In this document: positions 6,345 through 9,523 of the stretch, piece by piece
How positions within the stretch are numbered: the first letter of the stretch is position 1
Layout: the number at the start of each line of letters is the position of its first letter
Assembly: GCA_025361325.1 (NCBI GenBank)
Contig: JANYAL010000166.1
Span: 1-9,523, forward strand
Source of the DNA: Bacteroidota bacterium
Lineage (GTDB): Bacteria; Bacteroidota; Bacteroidia; Chitinophagales; Chitinophagaceae
Reading direction: 5' to 3'
Length of the DNA: 9,523 bases
Made by a program: the position numbers and the translations under genes
Notes under the pieces: generated by a model
What the model was told of the DNA's origin: nothing
The model's database searches: none
The model's input: the letters and a program-made list of their open reading frames with translations, nothing else

Positions 6345-8258
6345 TTATTTTACTTCCTCAAATTCCGCGTCGGTAACATTCTCATTACCCGCATTGGGGG
6401 CATGTGGCTGACCATTACCTTCTGTTCCCGGCTGAGGTTCTGGCTCTGCACCCTGTTGGGTGGCCTTGTACATCTCTTCACTGGCAGCCGTCCAGGCGGT
6501 ATTCATCGCGGCAACAGCTGCATCTATCTCGGTAAGGTTTTGCGTTTTATGTGCTTCTTTCAGTTTGGCCAGTGATTCATCGATCGGTGCTCGTTTATCG
6601 GCAGGGATCTTATCGCCGTATTCTTTCAGCTGCTTCTCTGTCTGGAAGATCAGACTGTCGGCCTGGTTGATTTTCTCCACTTTTTCTTTCTCGGCCTTGT
6701 CGGTTGCTTCATTGGCCTTGGCGTCGTTTTTCATCTTTTCGATCTCTTCTTTGCTGAGACCGCTACCTGCTTCGATACGGATCTTCTGTTCCTTACCGGT
6801 ACCCTTGTCTTTTGCGATGACATGCAGGATGCCATTGGCATCAATGTCAAAAGTGACCTCAATCTGCGGCACACCACGAGGTGCAGGGGGTATATTATCC
6901 AGGTTAAAAGTACCCAGGCTCTTATTCTGGTTGGCCATGGGCCTTTCGCCCTGCAATACATGTATCTGCACACCGGGCTGGTTATCACTGGCGGTTGAAA
7001 ATACTTCGGATTTCTTGGTAGGGATTGTGGTATTGCTATCGATGAGCCTTGTCATCACCCCTCCCATGGTTTCAATACCGAGGCTCAGCGGGGTTACATC
7101 GAGCAGGAGCACGTCCTTGATATCGCCGCTCAGTACTGCGCCCTGGATGGCGGCGCCTACGGCCACTACTTCATCAGGATTTACACTGCGGTTGGGTTTT
7201 TTGCCAAAGAATTTCTCCACGATCTCCTGAACCTTGGGGATCCGGGTACTACCACCCACCAGGATCACTTCATCAATCTGGGAGGTAGTAACACCTGCAT
7301 CTTTCAATGCCTGTTCACAGGGCTTCAGGCAGCGTTCGAATAATTTATCGGCCAGTGCTTCAAATTTAGCACGGGTAAGTTTTTTCACTAAGTGTTTTGG
7401 AACACCATCAACGGCGGTTACATAGGGAAGGTTGATCTCTGTTTCGGCTGATGAGGACAGTTCCACTTTTGCTTTTTCTGAAGCTTCCTTCAGGCGCTGG
7501 AGTGCCATGGGATCTTTACGGAGGTCGATGGCTTCATCTTTTTTGAATTCGTCCGCCAGCCAGTCCATGATCACTTTATCGAAGTCATCTCCACCCAGGT
7601 GGGTATCCCCGTTGGTGGATTTTACCTCAAATACTCCATCCCCAAGTTCGAGTACGGATATATCGAAGGTTCCGCCACCCAGGTCAAATACTGCGATCTT
7701 GTGGTCCTTACCGCCTTTATCCAGCCCGTAGGCCAGTGCTGCTGCAGTTGGTTCGTTCACGATCCTGCGTACATTGAGCCCCGCTATCTCCCCGGCCTCT
7801 TTGGTAGCCTGCCGCTGTGCGTCATTGAAATAAGCCGGTACGGTTATCACGGCCTCGGTCACTTCCTGACCCAGGTAGTCTTCGGCCGTCTTCTTCATTT
7901 TCTGAAGCACCATGGCGCTGATCTCCTGGGGCGTATATTGTCTGCCATCTATGTCAATACGAACCGTATTATTGTCACCTTTTACCACTTTATAGCTCCA
8001 GTGGCTTATTTCTTCCGTCACTTCGTCGAAGCGGCGGCCCATGAAACGTTTTACGCTGCTGATGGTGTTCTGCGAGTTGGTAATGGCCTGGCGCTTGGCA
8101 GGATCGCCCACTTTACGCTCACCATTCTTCAGAAAAGCCACTACCGACGGGGTCGTACGTCGTCCTTCCTCATTGGCGATGACCACTGGTTCATTGCCTT
8201 CCATCACGGAAACACAACTGTTTGTGGTACCGAGGTCTATTCCTATAATTTTTCCCAT
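6345..8258 (-). CDS. dnaK: Chaperone protein DnaK (Hsp70)
   Basis: ATP-dependent cytosolic chaperone that works with DnaJ and GrpE to fold and disaggregate proteins. At 637 residues it has normal length. The actin-like ATPase carries phosphate-1 IDLGTTNS (7-14), catalytic K70, VNEPT with E169 and P170, phosphate-2 FDLGGGTFD with T197 (191-199), and the adenosine motif LVGGSTRIP (333-341). The interdomain linker is DVLLLDVTP (382-390). The substrate-binding beta domain follows to about 500, with the helical lid to about 600. A flexible Pro/Gly/Glu tail ends in the conserved DAEFEEVK (630-637). No dnaJ or grpE lies beside it: GtrA is upstream and an outer-membrane protein gene downstream, so it appears monocistronic. 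No CIRCE element (TTAGCACTC-N9-GAGTGCTAA) is visible in the 379 bases upstream, so HrcA control is not supported. No Shine-Dalgarno precedes the start. Confidence 0.99.
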   Translation of the reverse strand: MGKIIGIDLGTTNSCVSVMEGNEPVVIANEEGRRTTPSVVAFLKNGERKVGDPAKRQAITNSQNTISSVKRFMGRRFDEVTEEISHWSYKVVKGDNNTVRIDIDGRQYTPQEISAMVLQKMKKTAEDYLGQEVTEAVITVPAYFNDAQRQATKEAGEIAGLNVRRIVNEPTAAALAYGLDKGGKDHKIAVFDLGGGTFDISVLELGDGVFEVKSTNGDTHLGGDDFDKVIMDWLADEFKKDEAIDLRKDPMALQRLKEASEKAKVELSSSAETEINLPYVTAVDGVPKHLVKKLTRAKFEALADKLFERCLKPCEQALKDAGVTTSQIDEVILVGGSTRIPKVQEIVEKFFGKKPNRSVNPDEVVAVGAAIQGAVLSGDIKDVLLLDVTPLSLGIETMGGVMTRLIDSNTTIPTKKSEVFSTASDNQPGVQIHVLQGERPMANQNKSLGTFNLDNIPPAPRGVPQIEVTFDIDANGILHVIAKDKGTGKEQKIRIEAGSGLSKEEIEKMKNDAKANEATDKAEKEKVEKINQADSLIFQTEKQLKEYGDKIPADKRAPIDESLAKLKEAHKTQNLTEIDAAVAAMNTAWTAASEEMYKATQQGAEPEPQPGTEGNGQPHAPNAGNENVTDAEFEEVK

Positions 8259-8637
8259 GATTAATATGTATTTTGTTTAATTACAATTCTCAATGATTGT
8301 GCCGAAGGGGGTTGGGGTGATAAAATGGCAGGCGCGTTGGAACACAGTTTTTAGTTCGTATTAGGCCTCAACATGGTCCCTGTATTCACGAACCAGCTTT
8401 TTTCAAATAATTCCGTTATATGAAGACACAAACCGGGGAGGGTAGTGCTACGTTCATTGTACCCTGAATCTAATTGGTTATCAATTATTTGCAGTTTTGT
8501 GGTGAATTGGAGAAAGTGTTTCTTGTTGCTTGTTGGATTTTACCCGTTGGTGCATTCAAAATGACTGTTTTTTAAATTTCTTTTAGAACAGTTTACTACA
8601 ATTGCAAATTCAGATATCCTTACGAACCAACTATGAA
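8259..8637. other. 379-base non-coding region upstream of dnaK
   Basis: No convincing gene is present on either strand; the longest short frame I checked is 23 codons. It must hold the dnaK promoter and leader and the end of the GtrA transcript. After the GtrA stop the minus strand has a weak stem (ACTGTT / AACAGT) around an A-rich loop, between about 8562 and 8595, a poor terminator candidate. A C-rich patch on the minus strand (CCCCAACCCCC, 8307-8317) lies 50-60 bases before the dnaK ATG. I see no CIRCE, riboswitch or tRNA-like fold. Confidence 0.6.
8404..8432 (-). promoter_or_regulatory. Possible dnaK promoter
   Basis: On the minus strand TTTG (8432-8429) is followed after 17 bases by ATTATTTG (8411-8404), which keeps the TTTG half of the Bacteroidota downstream box but not the TA pair. 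It would give dnaK a leader of about 140 bases. The match is partial and the spacing short, so a different start site remains likely. Confidence 0.25.
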
Positions 8638-9117
8638 CTACTTAACCTTAAAACTAAAATGCCTTTGACTTAGATAGCTTATGGTGATGACGATACAGGT
8701 GGTGAGGATCTGCGACAATAATGCATCCCATTTAATGACTTCCACCAGTAATTTGAGCAACGCATAATTAAGGGTGAGATTTAATGTAAAAGTCAAAAAA
8801 TATCGCAGTACCTGTATCCTGCCTTTAAGGTTTGAGTCCACAAAGACCACATATTTCATCAGGATAAAACCAACCAGGAAATTCACACAAAAAGAAATAC
8901 CCAGTGCAATGGTATAGGCTTCAAAAACATAAAAGCCCATATTCACAACCTGCTCTTTAAAAACCAGTTTCAGGAAAACATAATAAAGGCCCAGCCCCAG
9001 CACGGTATTACTTCCCCCACATACGGCATAACGGAAGGTTTGTTCCGGCATGTATTTGCGGAAGGGTGGGTAGAATAGGTCGATGAACCAAATAATATGC
9101 CGGGTAATTTTTTCCAT
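8638..9117 (-). CDS. GtrA-like family membrane protein
   Basis: A 159-residue integral membrane protein of the GtrA/DPMS-associated family, at normal length. Four hydrophobic helices are visible at about 29-53, 64-92, 103-125 and 131-150. Family signatures are FRYAVCGGSNTVLGLGLYY (28-46), with a conserved-type glycine-rich first helix, RYFLTF and a polar Asn in the third helix, and the C-terminal SQRHFSFK (150-157). GtrA proteins are thought to help move undecaprenyl- or polyprenyl-linked sugars across the inner membrane, or to anchor a glycosyltransferase, during modification of surface polysaccharides. They usually sit beside a glycosyltransferase gene. None is present here: the upstream neighbour is an ABC-F ATPase 163 bases away and the downstream one is dnaK. 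The specific sugar or partner therefore cannot be inferred. The ATG at 9117 fits the usual short cytoplasmic N terminus. Confidence 0.88.
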   Translation of the reverse strand: MEKITRHIIWFIDLFYPPFRKYMPEQTFRYAVCGGSNTVLGLGLYYVFLKLVFKEQVVNMGFYVFEAYTIALGISFCVNFLVGFILMKYVVFVDSNLKGRIQVLRYFLTFTLNLTLNYALLKLLVEVIKWDALLSQILTTCIVITISYLSQRHFSFKVK

Positions 9118-9280
9118 ATTACTGAATAGAGGTCATTGTTTGCAGCGTTTTTATATGCTATTTACTGCATTCCGCTATTTAAATTATTAGTAATGAGATT
9201 CTTTGGCAACTTACTGATCAAACTGGGTAATATATCTACAGCTTTATAATTCCTGAAATTCCAGTTACGTGTTCGCAGTC

Positions 9281-9523
9281 TTAATCTCCATACAATTCTA
9301 TTCGCATGGCCTTTACCCGGTCATCCGCAAGGTATTCATCGTAGGTCATCAGCTTGTCGATCATTCCATTTGGCGTCAGTTCTATTATACGCGTAGCCAC
9401 AGTTTGCATGAACTGATGATCATGTGTGGTCAGCAACACGATGCCTGTAAAAGCCACTACGTTATCGTTGAATGAAATGATACTTTCCAGGTCGAGGTGG
9501 TTGGTAGGCTCATCCAGTATGAG
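9281..9523 (-). CDS. ABC-F family ATPase, C-terminal fragment (cut by window edge)
   Basis: The last 80 codons of a minus-strand gene that continues past the right edge; the stop TAA is at 9283-9281. The visible part starts with the Walker B and D-loop segment LILDEPTNHLD and reaches the H-loop TTHDHQF. It ends with the ABC-F type tail RIIELTPNGMIDKLMTYDEY and about 18 further residues. DEPTNHLD followed by a direct run into the tail, without any membrane-domain gene nearby, is typical of ABC-F proteins. These are soluble tandem ATPases that act on ribosomes rather than transporters. The tail resembles the YbiT/YkpA subgroup more than the antibiotic-resistance ARE subgroup, but this is judged from a short piece. 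The Walker A, signature motif, linker and first ATPase domain are outside the window. Confidence 0.88.
   Translation of the reverse strand, partial: LILDEPTNHLDLESIISFNDNVVAFTGIVLLTTHDHQFMQTVATRIIELTPNGMIDKLMTYDEYLADDRVKAMRIELYGD

Noticed and set aside
6460..7230. Plus-strand open frame of 256 codons opposite dnaK
   Set aside because: It is antisense to conserved dnaK codons, its translation is serine- and leucine-rich low complexity, and no promoter or family match supports it.
7599..8264. Plus-strand open frame of 221 codons opposite the dnaK ATPase domain
   Set aside because: It mirrors the codon pattern of dnaK on the other strand and resembles no protein family. Long antisense frames are common opposite highly conserved, codon-biased genes.
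8293..8364. Plus-strand 23-codon frame in the dnaK upstream region
   Set aside because: It is too short to distinguish from chance, and no promoter or ribosome-binding context supports it.
8460..8510. Plus-strand ATTATTTG box and AATTG / CAATT inverted repeat as a promoter or operator
   Set aside because: No plus-strand gene follows it, the repeat arms are only five bases, and the region is AT-rich, so such matches are expected by chance.
9269..9475. Plus-strand frame of 68 codons at the right edge
   Set aside because: It is antisense to the ABC-F fragment, which carries clear LILDEPTNHLD and HDHQF motifs on the minus strand.

Overview
The window looks like chromosomal DNA of a Bacteroidota bacterium, most likely the Chitinophagales/Chitinophagaceae side of the phylum. 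This is inferred from gene content, not from a search. The supporting points are a DPE2-type amylomaltase with tandem starch-binding domains, a DnaK ending in DAEFEEVK, upstream boxes resembling the Bacteroidota sigma-factor consensus (TTTG / TAnnTTTG), the absence of clear Shine-Dalgarno sequences before the starts, and moderate GC content.

Almost everything is on the minus strand. Reading in the direction of transcription (right to left): the last 80 codons of an ABC-F ATPase (9523-9281); a GtrA-family four-helix membrane protein (9117-8638); a 379-base non-coding stretch; dnaK (8258-6345), closed by a perfect 42-bp palindromic terminator (6307-6266); an outer-membrane protein with one POTRA-like region and a beta barrel (6165-4333), with its own promoter-like boxes; malQ (3899-1212); and a dipeptide epimerase of the enolase superfamily (1168-149), only 43 bases behind malQ. 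One small plus-strand gene for a 51-residue membrane peptide (4011-4166) diverges from malQ and converges on the outer-membrane protein gene. The left edge (1-58) is a perfect palindrome built from an 11-bp unit.

The genes do not form one pathway. malQ and the epimerase are probably co-transcribed. MalQ rearranges alpha-1,4-glucans, and the epimerase probably acts on murein-type dipeptides, so the pair links storage-glucan and cell-wall scavenging only by position. DnaK, ABC-F and GtrA are housekeeping or generic envelope genes. I found no CRISPR array, transposase, integrase, toxin-antitoxin pair, rRNA or tRNA, and nothing that makes a convincing undescribed multi-gene system. The least explained items are the 58-bp repeat-built palindrome, the small membrane peptide with a near-leaderless promoter layout and a 12-bp direct repeat around its start codon, and the single-POTRA outer-membrane protein.
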